Source: Zygnema cylindricum
Lineage: Eukaryota > Streptophyta > Zygnematophyceae > Zygnematales > Zygnemataceae
Assembly: GCA_037447655.1 (NCBI GenBank)
Contig: JBBHKE010001434.1
Span: 157,473-221,472, forward strand
Direction of reading: 5' to 3'
DNA: 64,000 bases
Below are positions 33,964 through 45,158 of this stretch, in pieces. A program made the position numbers and the translations under genes. Numbering within the stretch: position 1 is the stretch's first letter; each line of letters starts with the position of its first letter. The notes beneath the pieces were generated by a model, which did no database searches, was not told the origin of the DNA, and worked only from the letters and a program-made list of their open reading frames with translations.

Positions 33964-34079
33964 CACGTGTCTGGCCGTCTAGCGTGTCAGCATGCCAGCC
34001 CAGCTCGCTGATGAAGACGGTCTTTCCGTCTGCCACGTGGCGTCACGTGGCAGACAGACACGTGGCAGGTGGACACGTG
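33964..34079 (+). promoter_or_regulatory. cluster of five G-boxes before the unknown gene
   Basis: CACGTG occurs at 33964-33969, 34034-34039, 34044-34049, 34059-34064 and 34074-34079, the last one 70 bp before the proposed ATG. Several are in the stronger contexts CCACGTGGC and GACACGTGGC. The surrounding 300 bp are GC- and CpG-rich compared with the neighbourhood, as expected of an active promoter. Confidence 0.6.
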
Positions 34080-34148
34080 ACGAGATCCGGAGAAAGCCGC
34101 AGATTGCGGTGCTCATGTCAGCAGAAGCCGGAGGTGGCCGTACGGAGT

Positions 34149-36661
34149 ATGGCGGAGCTGGACGCCTTCATAGACCGCTTAAGAGGGACAGATGAACAGA
34201 CGGTCAGTTCATTTTTAGGGTTTTTGAGGATTTTTCAGGTATTTTAACGTTTTGAAAAGGTCTAGGAATGTTCTTTAGTTTTGGTTTTTTTTCTTTCAGG
34301 GTTCGGGATTTAAGAGTTGGGAGTTGAGAGTTTTGTCCGAAACCGGGGACTGGGGAGGGAGAGATAGTCTGCTCAATTTGTAGAGTTTAGCGGTTTTAGG
34401 GTTTTTTGTTGAAGTTTTGTTTTTTGTTTTTTGGTTTTAGGGTTCAAAGGTTGGAAATTGGGGAGCATAGTCGCATTTCACATTTCAGTTTCGGCGTAAG
34501 AGGGGATTCTGGTCTTTATTTTTCGGTTTTAGGGTTTTTGAAGCTGAGAACTTGAGCTTTTTGAGGTTTTCCAATTTTATGGAGAACGGGAGAGAGAATT
34601 GACTGCTAGTCAAATAGTCAGTAATTAATAAGCTAGGTTTAATTGGAGGTGAAATGTCGGCCCCAGAGTGCAGTGTTGTCATCACCCGGTTGAACTAAAT
34701 AAGCGTTCATTAGCACTGTTCGGTTAACACTGTTTAGACTATCATTTGAACGTTTGTATTTCTTAACAATTTATATGGTATAAGTTTAAACGACAAGTCA
34801 AAAGTACAGTACTTAGTTTTCCTTTGTGTTTCAATCAAATGTCAACCAATGCTGGAATGAAATTTTACATACCTATGCTAAATGAATTTCTAACAAAGTG
34901 AATGCTGAATTCGAAATGCTGAATTCAAAATGCTGAATTTGAAATGCCATTAATTGGGAGGATTTGAACCGTCATCGATTTTCGAAAACCATCCATTAAA
35001 TTCCAAGAAAACGAGTATTAACGTTGAAAATTATTTTTTCAATTCCATGTTGAATAAAAGCTGCGAGGACATTTTTCTCAAGGATTATTGAGTTTTAATG
35101 ATTCACACTTTAATTGTAACCCTATAGAGAAAACAAAAGCATGAATTAGATAGTCAAGACAAACATTTATATTGCGCACAAGCTACTTTGAATATTGTGT
35201 AAGTTCTTGATGGATGAAAAGTATAAACGTTTAAACAAAATGATTTAAACGCTTAAACGATTGTTTAAACAATCGTAGGTTTAGAGGGTAACGTTTAAAT
35301 CCATCACTGCAGGGAGGATGTTGAAGACTTGTTATAGGGTAATTATGCGCAAGCAATTACTGGCGATACTTTCCAGTAATCACTGTAATTGTACAGGTAA
35401 ATGTACTTGTTTTTACTCAATCGTACAGCTTTCTGTACAAGTACTGTGATTACTGCTCGAGTATCGCCAGTTTCAAAGGGCTTTTTATAATTCTCTTGTT
35501 AGTGGAGAATCAAACGAATGGCGTTTCTTTTCTCATTCTTACGGTTTTTGCTGTTTCCAAAAACCGGAAAAAAATTCAAAAAACGGGAATAAATGCCAAC
35601 GAAAAGCAAATCGATGGAAAATCAACGGTGCCTTTTTCTGATTCTTAGGGTTTTTGCTGACGTCATGCACAGCTTCCCTTGAAAGTGGCGGAAAATGTTT
35701 TGGCGTTTGACCGTACTTTCTGGCTGCGTCTCGCCACACGTGCCGACACCTGTCAAAGCGAAGACGAACAGGTGAGGAGGTGCCACGTGGCACTGCCCAA
35801 CTGGATCCCCGGCAACTTGTGAAACTCGAAAGGGAGTCTTATTACAGTTTGTAAGACTTAAGAGGGGTTTTAGTTTTGATTTTAAGATTTTAAAGGTGTT
35901 TCATCGAATGAAATTCATTTAATGAAAGTGTTAGTGGGAGGAGAAGTCGTAGGATTAGCTTAATTAAAGTTTGATCTGGGGGAGAAAATGGAAAATTGAA
36001 AAAAAGGAAAATTGGAAAGAAAACAAGAATCTATTGGACTTGATTGTGTTTCCATTCTAGAAGAGTATTTTTGTTATTTATCCAAATTTTTGAGTATTGT
36101 ATCACATTAATCCAGTTCCTCAACATGTTCTTCCGTCACAAAAATCGGCTCTATTGCGTTTATGCCTCCAATTTTTTTAAGACAAAACGTTAATTTCACT
36201 TTTTTTTCCGGTTACTACCAAGTCCAAAGGACACAATTTTGGGATTTAAAGATCAACATCTTTTTGAATGTTATACCATTTGTCACCTTTACTAAATAAT
36301 GGAGATTTTAAAATAGTAAACTATAACTAGTGTGTACGAATCAAAAGTAGGTTTGGGAAAAAACAAACAAGTACTATTACTCAAACCACGTAAATTACAT
36401 TCAGGGGATAAAGGCTTTTATGGGCAATCGTACTCCACATTCTTTACTTATGTTTACTACGAATAGTATTATTAAATACATATTTTTTGTGTGAGTAGTA
36501 AAGTATACGCTTCAAAGGTATCGGCACCTGAATTTGGTTCGGCTCAAAGTATATGCCAATTACGATTACATGTAACCACTGTTCATCGTCATTCTCCGTA
36601 ATTATCTGTTCACTGAAGTTAGTGGAGTCTAAACTTTTCACGTTAGTATAAACAGTTTTCT

Positions 36662-36700
<39 letters not shown>

Positions 36701-38043
36701 CTTTCCCTCTCTCTTCAGAATTGCTTGACAGTTTTCACTTGTTATTTTGACTAATAATTGGATAAATAGACAATATTCCACACCGTTTTTATCACCATTT
36801 TTAGTAAATAAAAAAGAGAGGTGTGATGAAGTGTGGGAGGACAAAGTTTATTATAAATACACACTATTTCTGGTTCGCAGAAGGGAGAGGGGAAGGGCAC
36901 GCACTTATGGAATTGTCCACTGGGGGGGGAGGGAGAGAGAGGGGCCACAGAGAGACTACCAGGAACTGGCGGGTCAAATCATGACTATTGTGGAGAAATT
37001 AGTCCAGAAAACACAGGTGAGAAATAGTGTGGATTTATAGCCATTCAATCTCCCTCTCTCTCGTCATCCTCCCCATTCCTTCCTCCTCCTCCTCCTCTAC
37101 TCTCTTTCCTCTCTCCTCCTTTCGTTCCCCATCCCTTCTTCATGCGTCTCTCCTCACTTTCTGCTCTTCGTCTTCCCCATTTCTTCCTCTCTCTCCTCTC
37201 TGTCTCCCTCTCCCTCCAGTCGTCCTCCCGGCTTGTTTTGTTTCAGAAGATGAACAAGGCGACCGATGTCCTGAGCGACCTCCTAATTAGTGTGGCGGAT
37301 GAGACAGGAGAGATAGTCTGGCCTCTCAGTCCCCAGAAAATGACAGATCTCAAGGCGGTAAACTCTCTCTCTCTCTCACTCTCTCGCTCACACACGACTA
37401 TCTCTCCACCCTCTCTCTTTCTTCTCTCTCTCCCGCCCTCTCTCTCTCTCCCGCTCTCTTCCGTCCTCTCTCTCCCTCTCTTTCCCTCTCTCGCTCCTCC
37501 CTCTCACACGACTATCTTTCCGGCCTCTCTTTCTTCTCTCTCTCCCGCCCACTCTCTCCCACCTTCCTCCTCCCTCTCTCTCCCACTCTCTCTCTCTGCC
37601 TGTCTCTGTGCTCGTCGTTCCTCCCTCACTTCCAAACTAAGACTAATGTCTACCGTGAGTAGTGTGGATTTGGTCAACAAGTTGACTACTGTGTTTTCTC
37701 AACGATAATGTGAATCCACAGTAATTAGTGTGGAGTTTATCTTTGGTATTTTTGGGTTTCATAGTGATTAAACAGACGTTTTCGAAGTAAAAAGACAAAA
37801 GTTTTTCTGGTTTTGGCTATAAATTGACGGATTTCAGATTAACATAAGGGTTGTGTTTTATTTTGTGTATTTATTTATATATTATTTATCATGTTCAGAT
37901 AAATTGCTGGAGTTAGAGAACCTGGCCAAACAAAATCGGGAAACTCTCACCTTTCCATTGCGATATTCTGGATGGAAAAAATAATCCATAAATCTTGCTT
38001 GTGAAAAACGACTTTTAGAGACCAAAAAAAAAAAAACCATCAA

Positions 38044-38102
<59 letters not shown>

Positions 38103-38849
38103 ACACAATATAAGCCAAATTAAGCCAAATTTGAGTACTTTAAGTTGTTTGTCTTGAAAGAACCATCTTTCACCGGTTTATCAGGGGTTTTTTATCTGTT
38201 TGTCATCGATTTTTCATGGGTAACTTCTAAAACTGTCAAATTTCAAAACAGTTAAAAGACGCTTTATCTATTTCCATGGGAAAAAAACACTCTCACTTCC
38301 TCTCTCTCACTCACTCACTCACTCTCACTCTTACCAGGGGCTTCAATCTGTCACGTCACACATGTCTGGAAATGTGTGACATTTTTCGCACTAAGGAGTT
38401 CTCTCCTCTATACCCACTGCTGATGTGGTCTGACCTCTCCTCTCTCTCTCTCCCACCCCCTCTCCCCCCCCAGGAAATATCTTCCAAGCAGCAGGAGGGC
38501 CTTCTAGACGAGGGCTTTCTGGCTGGAGTCACAGCTCAGCTACAACAGGTGGCCTCTCTCCCTTCCCTCTCTCCCTTCCCTCTCTCCCTTCCCTCTCTCC
38601 CTTCCCTCTCTCCCTTCCCTCTCTCCCTTCCCTCTCGCCCTTCCCTCTCTCCCTTCCCTCTCTCCCTTCCCTCTCTCCCTTCCCTCTCCCTTCCCTCTCT
38701 CCCTTCTCTCTCTCCCTNNNNNNNNNNTCATTTTTGTCCTTAAGAACCTCTGTGCGGGTATTGCACAACAAGATACTGTTAACCACGTCCACCTCCATAT
38801 CGTCATCATCATCTTGATCTGTATGAATTCGTGTTCGAAATGTTATTAA
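34149..38849 (+). CDS. five-exon gene of unknown function (136 residues)
   Basis: Exons proposed by eye: 34149-34202, 36951-37016, 37247-37357, 38474-38548 and 38745-38849. The first four are phase-0 exons with sound GT and AG borders (ACG/gtcagt, acag/AGA, CAG/gtgaga, ttcag/AAG, GCG/gtaaac, ccag/GAA, CAG/gtggcc). They encode a helical, Lys/Glu/Gln-rich protein: MAELDAFIDRLRG at the start, then DYQELAGQIMTIVEKLVQ, ATDVLSDLLISVADETGE and EGLLDEGFLAGVTAQLQQ. Heptad-like hydrophobic spacing suggests a coiled coil. The fifth exon (acceptor TTAAG, ending IVIIILICMNS) is weak and lies just after an N gap. I do not recognise the family. Confidence 0.5.
36661..36720 (+). repeat. (CT)n microsatellite in intron 1 of the unknown gene
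   Basis: About 28 bp of pure CT at 36662-36688, followed by interrupted CT to about 36715. It is the first of several pyrimidine tracts on the sense strand of this gene. Confidence 0.9.
37045..37625 (+). repeat. pyrimidine-rich tracts flanking exon 3 of the unknown gene
   Basis: Both introns around 37247-37357 are almost purely C and T on the sense strand (37045-37220 and 37360-37620), with CTCTCTCC words. The long open frame across 37142-37708 is a by-product of this bias and of exon 3, not a separate gene. Confidence 0.85.
38048..38103 (+). repeat. (CT)n microsatellite
   Basis: About 56 bp of CT repeat with one interruption near 38089, in the intron before exon 4. Confidence 0.92.
38549..38717 (+). 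repeat. 13-bp pyrimidine minisatellite next to the N gap
   Basis: About twelve tandem copies of CCCTTCCCTCTCT, with a few single changes, immediately follow the donor site of exon 4 and run into the 10-N gap at 38718-38727. The tract is pure pyrimidine on the sense strand. Confidence 0.93.
38718..38727. other. assembly gap (10 N)
   Basis: Ten N bases at the end of the 13-bp minisatellite. The real length of the repeat is therefore unknown, and sequence of the last intron of the unknown gene may be missing. Confidence 0.98.
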
Positions 38850-38934
38850 GAAATTTTTGTAGTTGAAAACTGTGTGACATTTTGGACTGAGTGTTTAGGT
38901 TAATGGGGTTGTTAAACGTGTGTGTGTTATCATG

Positions 38935-39275
38935 TGTGACCAGTAGACATTCCTTTAGTGTATAAAGTTTAGGACTTAGAAACATTTTGGTATCCATTTT
39001 TGGGAATATTGGAAATTGAAAGGCGGTTTTTGGGAAACTTGCAGCTCTTATATCTTATGGTTTACTTGATCATTTATACTGCAATTTTGGAAATTAATAG
39101 TGTGTGTACTATTGTGTGTGTGCAAATTGTTGGGGTAATTGGATTTGTGAGTCAGGTTTTACAGTGTGTCAAAAGTTGATGTTTTTAAAGAATTATTGTA
39201 AAGCTTGTGCTTAAGTATGTCTAGTTCTACTACTACTGCTATACCTCCACCTGCACCAATTGTCATAGAACAACA
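38935..39275 (+). mobile_element. 3' part of the 5' LTR of copia element G
   Basis: About 341 bp homologous to the end of LTR 44198-45158, starting at GACCAGTAGACATTC and including the TATA box GTGTATAAAGTTTAGG near 38959. It ends GAACAACA at 39275. The first ~620 bp of the LTR are missing, so the left end of the G/H array is truncated and no target duplication can be read. Confidence 0.83.
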
Positions 39276-40167
39276 CGTTATGGGCGTGTCTCCAAGAATT
39301 CCTGTTTTTACTAGACAGAAATATCCTTACTGGGCAGACATGGTTGAGTCTTACTTTGAAACTCGAGGTTTAATGGAAATTTTGGATGGATCACTTGATA
39401 AAGCTGATCCAACTTGGGCGAAGAAGAATTCGCAAGATTGGAATGCTCTCAAACTATGTATTTTAGAGAATATGGTTATGTCACAAATCAATATGAAGAA
39501 GGCGATTGACATTTGGAAATCACTTAAGGCGTCTTATGAGAAGGCGAATGTTCAAGAAATACTTTTGTTGGCATGAAAAATCTGGGACTACAAATACTCG
39601 GGGGGAACAATGGCCGAGTATACAGATAACTTCAAAGCTCTTATTGATGCTTATGCTTGTGCAAATACTCGGTGGAAACAATGGCCGAGTATACAGATAA
39701 CTTCAGAGCTCTAATTGATGCTTATGCTTGTGCTGGTGGCTCTTTGCGTGAGTTCGAACTTGCTGCTCGATCATTAGAGGTCTTTCTAGCAGTATGAAAG
39801 TTGCTTCTGCTGAACTGAAAAGCATGATAAAGCTAACTAGACACTTCAGTTAGCTATTAATAATATTTTAGAAGAGGAGTATACGTCAAATATGCTTAAT
39901 GGAGAGAAGCAAGTAGAGGCATTTAACACAGAATTTGATAGGAAATGTCAGTTTAACCAGCAGAGAAATCAGTTTAATCAGCAGAAGAATCAATTTAACC
40001 CAAATCTGAGTCAATTTAAATAGTTTAATCAAGGGCGAAATACACAGTCTTTTACTGCTTGTTTTTATTGTTCAGAGAAAGGTAATAGATATAGGAACTC
40101 TCCTAAACTCAGAAAGGCAAATGAGACAGGTTTATATCGGCCAGGTTGGCAGCAAAGTCAATTTAAC
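39217..40167 (+). pseudogene. copia gag, element G
   Basis: Gag starts at ATG 39217, inside the LTR (59 nt of coding sequence before the LTR end at 39275), and runs through IVIEQHVMGVSPRIPVF, WADMVESYFETRGL, LDGSLDKADPTWAKKN and KANVQEILLLA to a stop near 39576. A frameshift, further stops and a 71-bp tandem duplication follow. A degenerate knuckle ACFYCSEKGNRYRN near 40062-40100 has lost its His and last Cys. Val-Met-Gly is encoded by the primer-binding site. Confidence 0.86.
39592..39733 (+). repeat. 71-bp tandem duplication in gag of G
   Basis: AAATACTCGG begins copies at 39592 and 39663; each runs to GCTTATGCTTGTGC. The second copy leads into GTGGTGGCTC as in H (45530), so one copy is the ancestral state. 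Confidence 0.88.
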
Positions 40168-40627
40168 GTGGACTTTTCTGGTCATCAGTTACAAAACAAC
40201 TTAATGTTTTCTTCATCTGTGACTCTGGAAGATGAGTCTTTGACCTTCAATGAGCAGGATGACTCGAAGTTATTTGCCATGGCAACAGTAATGGAAGGCG
40301 CAAAGGACGCCGGATGGATCATGGACAAAGGGGCATCGGCCCACATGTGTTCAAACAAGGGACTTTTTACTAACGTGAAGACAACACCTGCAAAGAATAT
40401 CTACCATGCTTGTGGCATGAGTGTCTAGACTTGTGCTCAGGGTGATGTTTCATTGCTGGTTGATGTAGGAGGAAAGTCTATAGTGAGAACACTTCATATG
40501 TCTTATATGTTCCAGACTTGAAGAAGAATCTGTTTTCCACTTATTTGGTTGAAAGCAAAGGTTTTGAGGTCACCCTTAAAGGGGGTAGGCAGGTTGTAAG
40601 CAAGCTAGGAAAGATAGCTGTGACAGG
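40168..40627 (+). pseudogene. copia protease region, element G (interrupted)
   Basis: A frame of 86 residues carries GWIMDKGASAHMCSNKG, the protease loop with Lys instead of Ser/Thr after the catalytic Asp. A TAG follows the VSV segment at 40426. The sequence continues with DVSLLVDVGGKS and YVPDLKKNLFST, with frame errors, up to the solo LTR at 40628. The five bases 40623-40627 (ACAGG) are the left target duplication. Confidence 0.84.
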
Positions 40628-41297
40628 TGAAATTCCGTGTCCTCCATTGGACCACAGAATACAGGAAGCCTCTCACTAACTCACTTTAAGCCACAACCAT
40701 TGCTGCCCAAGAAGGCAACAAATTGATAGTTTGACTGCAATCTGACTCTCAAGAGTCCGTAGGAAAAAGAATCATTGAAAATGGCCAGCTTGCCGATTAG
40801 TTATGAGCCGGTAAAAATTCCAAGTTTATACAAACTCTCAAAGGGAGAGGGGTTACTACCTACCAAATTCTCTAAGTCCTAAATCCCTCTCACAACCCCT
40901 GTCTATTGAAGTACGAACTAATCTATGTTCAGTCGTTCGTCATCCTGTTAATCGAATTCATGGTTTCAACAGTGTTTATATTATTATCAAACCTAATGTA
41001 CCCTAACGGACTTCTACGACAGACTGGTTAGAGCTAACGGCTACGCCGCGCTCTGCTCGTCAGAGGTTCTAGTCTTGCCGGACTCAACCTTTTGTTATGA
41101 GTGACATAAGTCACTCTTTAGTCTTCCCAGCTGAGCTAGGACAGCCATAGCTCAACCACTCTCTCTATCGCTAGTGACTACAACAAGTATGGTGAGTAGA
41201 GAGAGGTGGTGGAGGCAGGCTGTCCGCCTTTTTCTTTTCTGATTTGTACTGGACTATTTTGACCTAGAAATACCACATAAATCTAATAATTTCAACA
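40628..41297 (-). mobile_element. solo LTR inserted in element G
   Basis: 670 bp with TG at 40628 and CA at 41297 on the plus strand; the minus strand begins TGTTG, so it lies inverted relative to G. The flanks ACAGG (40623-40627) and ACAAG (41298-41302) are a 5-bp duplication with one change. Removing it restores the sequence seen at 47755 (GTGACGAGAACTAGAG). It belongs to the D/E LTR lineage and has the tRNA-like segment at 41015-41085. No internal sequence is present, so it formed by LTR-LTR recombination. Confidence 0.92.
41015..41085 (+). other. tRNA-like segment antisense in solo LTR
   Basis: The plus strand reads TGGTTAGAGCTAACGGCTAC, which looks like a tRNA D-arm/A-box, and 36 bp downstream AGAGGTTCTAGTCTTG, close to the B-box GGTTCGANTCC. 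The CTAACGGCTAC word is shared with LTR E. It is antisense to the LTR. Confidence 0.55.
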
Positions 41298-42400
41298 ACA
41301 AGAATTAGAGATGAAAGAAAAATGTATCGCATGGACATGGCTGATTCTAAGGAAAATGATGTGCTTTACTTTGCTGTAATATCTGCAAATGAATTATGGC
41401 ATAAGAGGCTAGGACATGTTTAGTATGAAAGTTTGACAAAAATGGTGAAAGCTAGGAAAGTAGAGGGTGTTTCTCTCATAAATCAGCCAATTAAAACTTT
41501 TGATCGCTGCTCATTAGGAAAGATACGTAAACTGCCTTTTCCTAACGAAAGATACATAAACTGCCTTTTCCAGAGAAAACAGATCATAGATCGACAAAAG
41601 TCTTGCAACTTATTCAGTCGGATGTTTAGGGACCTGCACAGGTGCCCTCTGTTGGGGGGGTTCGTTTTATGGTAACATTTACAAATGACTTCTCGAGATT
41701 CAATAAAGTTTACTTCATGAAAGAAAAGAGTGAAGTGTTCGGACACTTCAAACACTACAAAGCTTGGGCGGAAAAAATGCATGGTGTTCCGATTTTAGAA
41801 CTCAGATCGGACAATGGAGGAGAGTATATGTCAAAAGAGTTCAAAAAATTTCTGCTGGATGTAAGTTGCCAGCTCAGTGTTCCTTACACTCCTCAATAGA
41901 ATGGTGTTTCAGAAAGATTAAACAGAACCATTACAGAATGTGCTAGATCTATGTTAGCAGATAAAAATATAGATTTGAAATTCTGGGTTGAAGTCGTACA
42001 CTGTGCAATTTATATCAAAAATAGAATTGGTTCTAGGTCGGTCAATACTACACCCTTTCAACTTTTCATAGGTAGGAAGGCTGATGTTAGTCATTTCAGC
42101 GTTTTTGGAAGTAAATGCTTTGTTTTGAACACATCACCAAATACTTCGAAAATGGAACCGAAAGGTTTACAAGGTATTCTTATGGGGTATGATGATAGTT
42201 CCAAAGGCTACAGAGTAAATGTCTTTGAAAGGCAAAAGTAATTGTGTCTAGAAACATCATTATAAAATACGAGGAAATTTCAGCAGATCTGTTTACCATG
42301 ACAAAAAAACAGGCTGAGGAAATATCATAAGTATATGTAGTTTTTGATATAAAGAGAACAATTTATTTTCCATCAGCTCAGCTTCCTCTTGCAGATCCAG
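41298..42400 (+). pseudogene. copia gag-pre-integrase and integrase, element G
   Basis: Resumes right of the solo LTR with KMYRMDMADSKEND and ELWHKRLGHV, then a damaged CSLGKI finger with a 27-bp local duplication (41519-41571). Integrase pieces are VTFTNDFSRFNKVYFMKEK (first catalytic Asp changed to Asn-Asp context), LRSDNGGEYMSKEF at 41642-41899, and FWVEVVHCAIYIKNRIGS to GYDDSSKGYRV at 41951-42241. Several stops separate the pieces. Confidence 0.87.
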
Positions 42401-44173
42401 TGTGATCAAATACTCAAGTCCCTCTTTAGACTCAAATGAAGTAGGCTGAACCGCTCCAAGAGCAATAGCAACAGGTCACAAAACAAACAAGAAACGCTAA
42501 ACATCCATCGGTCTCTGACTCAAAATTTTCGGGGGGAAAGAGATCTTGCAGCCGCCTTCAGTCAAGTTCCCACTTTGCTTACTCTCCTAACCCACGAAAA
42601 CCTCATACCATTCGGGAGGCCTTCTCATCACCTGAAAGAACTAACTGGATTGAGGCGGCAAATGACGAAATGAAGTCCATAATGGAGGCTCTAACGTGGA
42701 AGTTAGTTGATCTTCCTCCGGACCGGAAGGCCATCGCAGCAAATGGGTTTTCAAAGTAAAACTAAACCCAGATGGCACCATTGAAAGGTACAAAGCTAGA
42801 CTTATAGCCAAAACCTACAATCAAAAAGAAGGAATTGACTTTGAGGAGACCTTCTCTCCAATGGTAAGGTTTCCAACTGTCAGAATTTTGCTTAGTTTAG
42901 CTGCTATTGAAAACATGGAAGTGCATCAAATGGACGTTAAGACAACTTTCCTTCATGGAGAGCAGGAAGATACTATATATATGTAACAACCAAAAATGTA
43001 TGTAGAGAAAGGAAAAGAAAAGTTAGTTTGTAAATTGATGAAATCTTTGTATGGGTTGAAACAAGCCCCTAGACAGTGGAACCTGAAGTTAGATGAGTTC
43101 CTCACTAGACTAGGCTTTAAAAAAAGCAGTTCAGACCATTATGTGTATGTTCTGTAAGGTGAGGATGGAAAACTATACATTGGTGTCTATGTAGATGATC
43201 TGTTGCTTATCAGCAAATCCATGGATGAAATATATAGGATTAAAACAACTTTGAAATCCTGGTTTGAGATGAAAGATCGCGGTGAAGCCAAATAAATCTT
43301 AGGGATAGAAGTAGAGAGAAATATAAGTAAAAGATAGATGATGTTAACTTAGAAAGAGGCTATAAGTTCCATTCTTGAAAAATTTGATATGAAAGAAGCC
43401 AAATGATGTGTCACTCCTATGGAATACAAACACAAATTATAAGGAGTTGATTCTGAATCAGGCATTCTAGTTCATTAGAGTCTAGATTCACGGGAGGAGG
43501 ATTTCATAGCCTAAAAACCATACAAACAGGTAGTTCTTAGCCTTATATATTTTATGAACTGTATGAGACCTGATATAGCAGCAACTATTGTTGCATTAAG
43601 TAGAAGTTTTCAGAATCCGAAAAAGGCAGACTGGGAAGCAGCAAAAAGGTCTCAAAGGTATCTTGCAAGGACCCGGAATCTTAAACTTGTCCATGGAGGT
43701 GGAGAAGTCAAACTGAAGACCTAGAGCGATGCAAGTTATGGTGACATGCTCAACAAGAAATCAACCACTGGATTTGTTCTACTAATTGGAAATGGAACCT
43801 GCTACAGGAGCAGCAAACTTCAGATAGTTACGGCCCAATTAACCATGGAGTCTGAATATATGGCACCAAGCTGTGCCCACAAAGAACTCCTGTGGGTAAA
43901 GGCACTTTTGTAGGAGTTGGGACACATGCAATCTATTCATCAAGTCATCTGGTGTGATAATCAAGCACCAATTGTCATTGCCTCTAACCCCAACCACCAC
44001 TTTAAGAGTAAGCACATAGATGTCAGACTGCATTTTGTCTGAGAAAAGGTGCTTGCAAAGGTCATTAAATTATGCTATTTGCCGGATGAAAATATGGATG
44101 CAGACATGCTTAGTAAAGCTCTACCTGCACCTAAATTACAGTTTTGCAAACAGGTTGTTGGACTAAGTGAGTA
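42401..44173 (+). pseudogene. copia RT and RNase H, element G
   Basis: Recognisable in order: FEETFSPMVRFPTVRILLS, MEVHQMDVKTTFLHGEQ, SLYGLKQAPRQW, YVDDLLLISKS, AKP/ILGIEVER, FMNCMRPDIAATI, SDASYGDMLNKK, WCDNQAPIVIAS and the final VVGLSE. Many in-frame stops are present, for example in IYM-TAA, VL-TAA-GEDGK and EAK-TAA. From about 42547 to 44260 the sequence is the same as 53588-55301 apart from a very few bases, including these stops. Confidence 0.9.
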
Positions 44174-44185
44174 ACTAAGTCTAAA

Positions 44186-44197
44186 GCTTTAGGGGAG
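44186..44197 (+). promoter_or_regulatory. polypurine tract of element G
   Basis: AGCTTTAGGGGAG directly precedes TGTTG of the LTR. The identical tract at 55227-55238 precedes the 3' LTR of H. Confidence 0.75.
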
Positions 44198-45158
44198 TGT
44201 TGTTTTTAAAAGCTTTATCCTCAGTGGATAGAGCTATGAGAGGAGATTTGTAACTTATAATATTTTCGGATTAAGGATGGTGTAATACTTACCTTAAATA
44301 GTGTGATAGTGTAGAAGTTACTCTAAGAGTATTCGTACGGTCACATAGATGCGCGTCAACATTTCAGACTATGTAGGAAGTGCGGAATGGACTTGGACAC
44401 ATGACATCTATCGGACGAGTGACTTCGGGAAATCGGGCGGACAGAAAGTGAACCGCACATCTGAGAATACAAATGTGAAAGGTAAATACTAGACGTTGAT
44501 TACGATCACACCGACAGCTGGAAATTGAGTGGGGACCACGGATGACGAGGTGATTCGTAAGCAGCCCAGATATACGTACAAATATACCACAGCGGGCTGG
44601 ACGCATCTACAGTTGCTGACTAAGCAAGCAACATTTGGTGTAGGTTATCAATCTGTGAATACCTGATAGAACAGGATTTTGTAGCTTAGTGGATTAGCAA
44701 ATAGTGTTTTACTATTCAGTTTTAGGCTAGTTACAATTTGGTTTTAAAAGTACATTAGCGTATTTTGTTGTACTACAATACCGTACCACTATTACGGATA
44801 TTAACTCCTAATAGACTGATGAGCACTAGACATTCTTTCAGTGTATAAAGTTTAGGACTTAGAAATATTTTGGTATCCATTTTTGGGATTATGGGAAATC
44901 GAAAGGCAATTTTTTTGAAACTTGCAGCTCTTATATCTCATGGTTTACTAGATCATTTATGATGTAATATTGGGAATTAACACTGTGTACTAGTGTGTGT
45001 GTGTGCCAATTCTAGGAGTAATTAGATTTGTGAGTCAGCTTTTACAGTGTGTCAAAAGTTGTTGTTTGTTAAGAATTATTGTAAAGCTTCTGCTTAAGTA
45101 TGTCTACTTCTACTACTAATGCTACAACTCTACCTGCAATAGTTGTCATAGAACAACA
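44198..45158 (+). mobile_element. LTR shared by copia elements G and H
   Basis: 961 bp from TGTTG to GAACAACA. It follows the purine tract of G and is followed at once by the primer-binding site and gag of H, so it is the 3' LTR of G and the 5' LTR of H. The gag start codon of H at 45100 lies within it. The TATA box GTGTATAAAG is at 44841-44850. Its first ~800 bp are close to LTR 55239-56104. Confidence 0.92.
44843..44850 (+). promoter_or_regulatory. TATA box of the G/H LTR
   Basis: GTATAAAG in a GTGTATAAAGTTTAGG context, conserved in the other LTRs of this lineage (38959, 55897 and minus strand 4605-4620). Transcription would start about 30 bp downstream and run into the LTR-encoded gag start. 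Confidence 0.65.

Noticed and set aside
33785-34036. Minus-strand 83-codon frame in a GC-rich region
   Set aside because: It overlaps the G-box promoter region, has no recognisable motif, and GC-rich DNA gives open frames by chance. A divergent first exon cannot be fully excluded.
37142-37708. Long Ser/Leu/Pro-rich open frame
   Set aside because: It is produced by CT-rich introns around exon 3 and ignores clear splice sites; low complexity.
38276-38743. 155-codon frame
   Set aside because: It runs through the 13-bp minisatellite and the N gap; only the exon 4 part is plausible coding.
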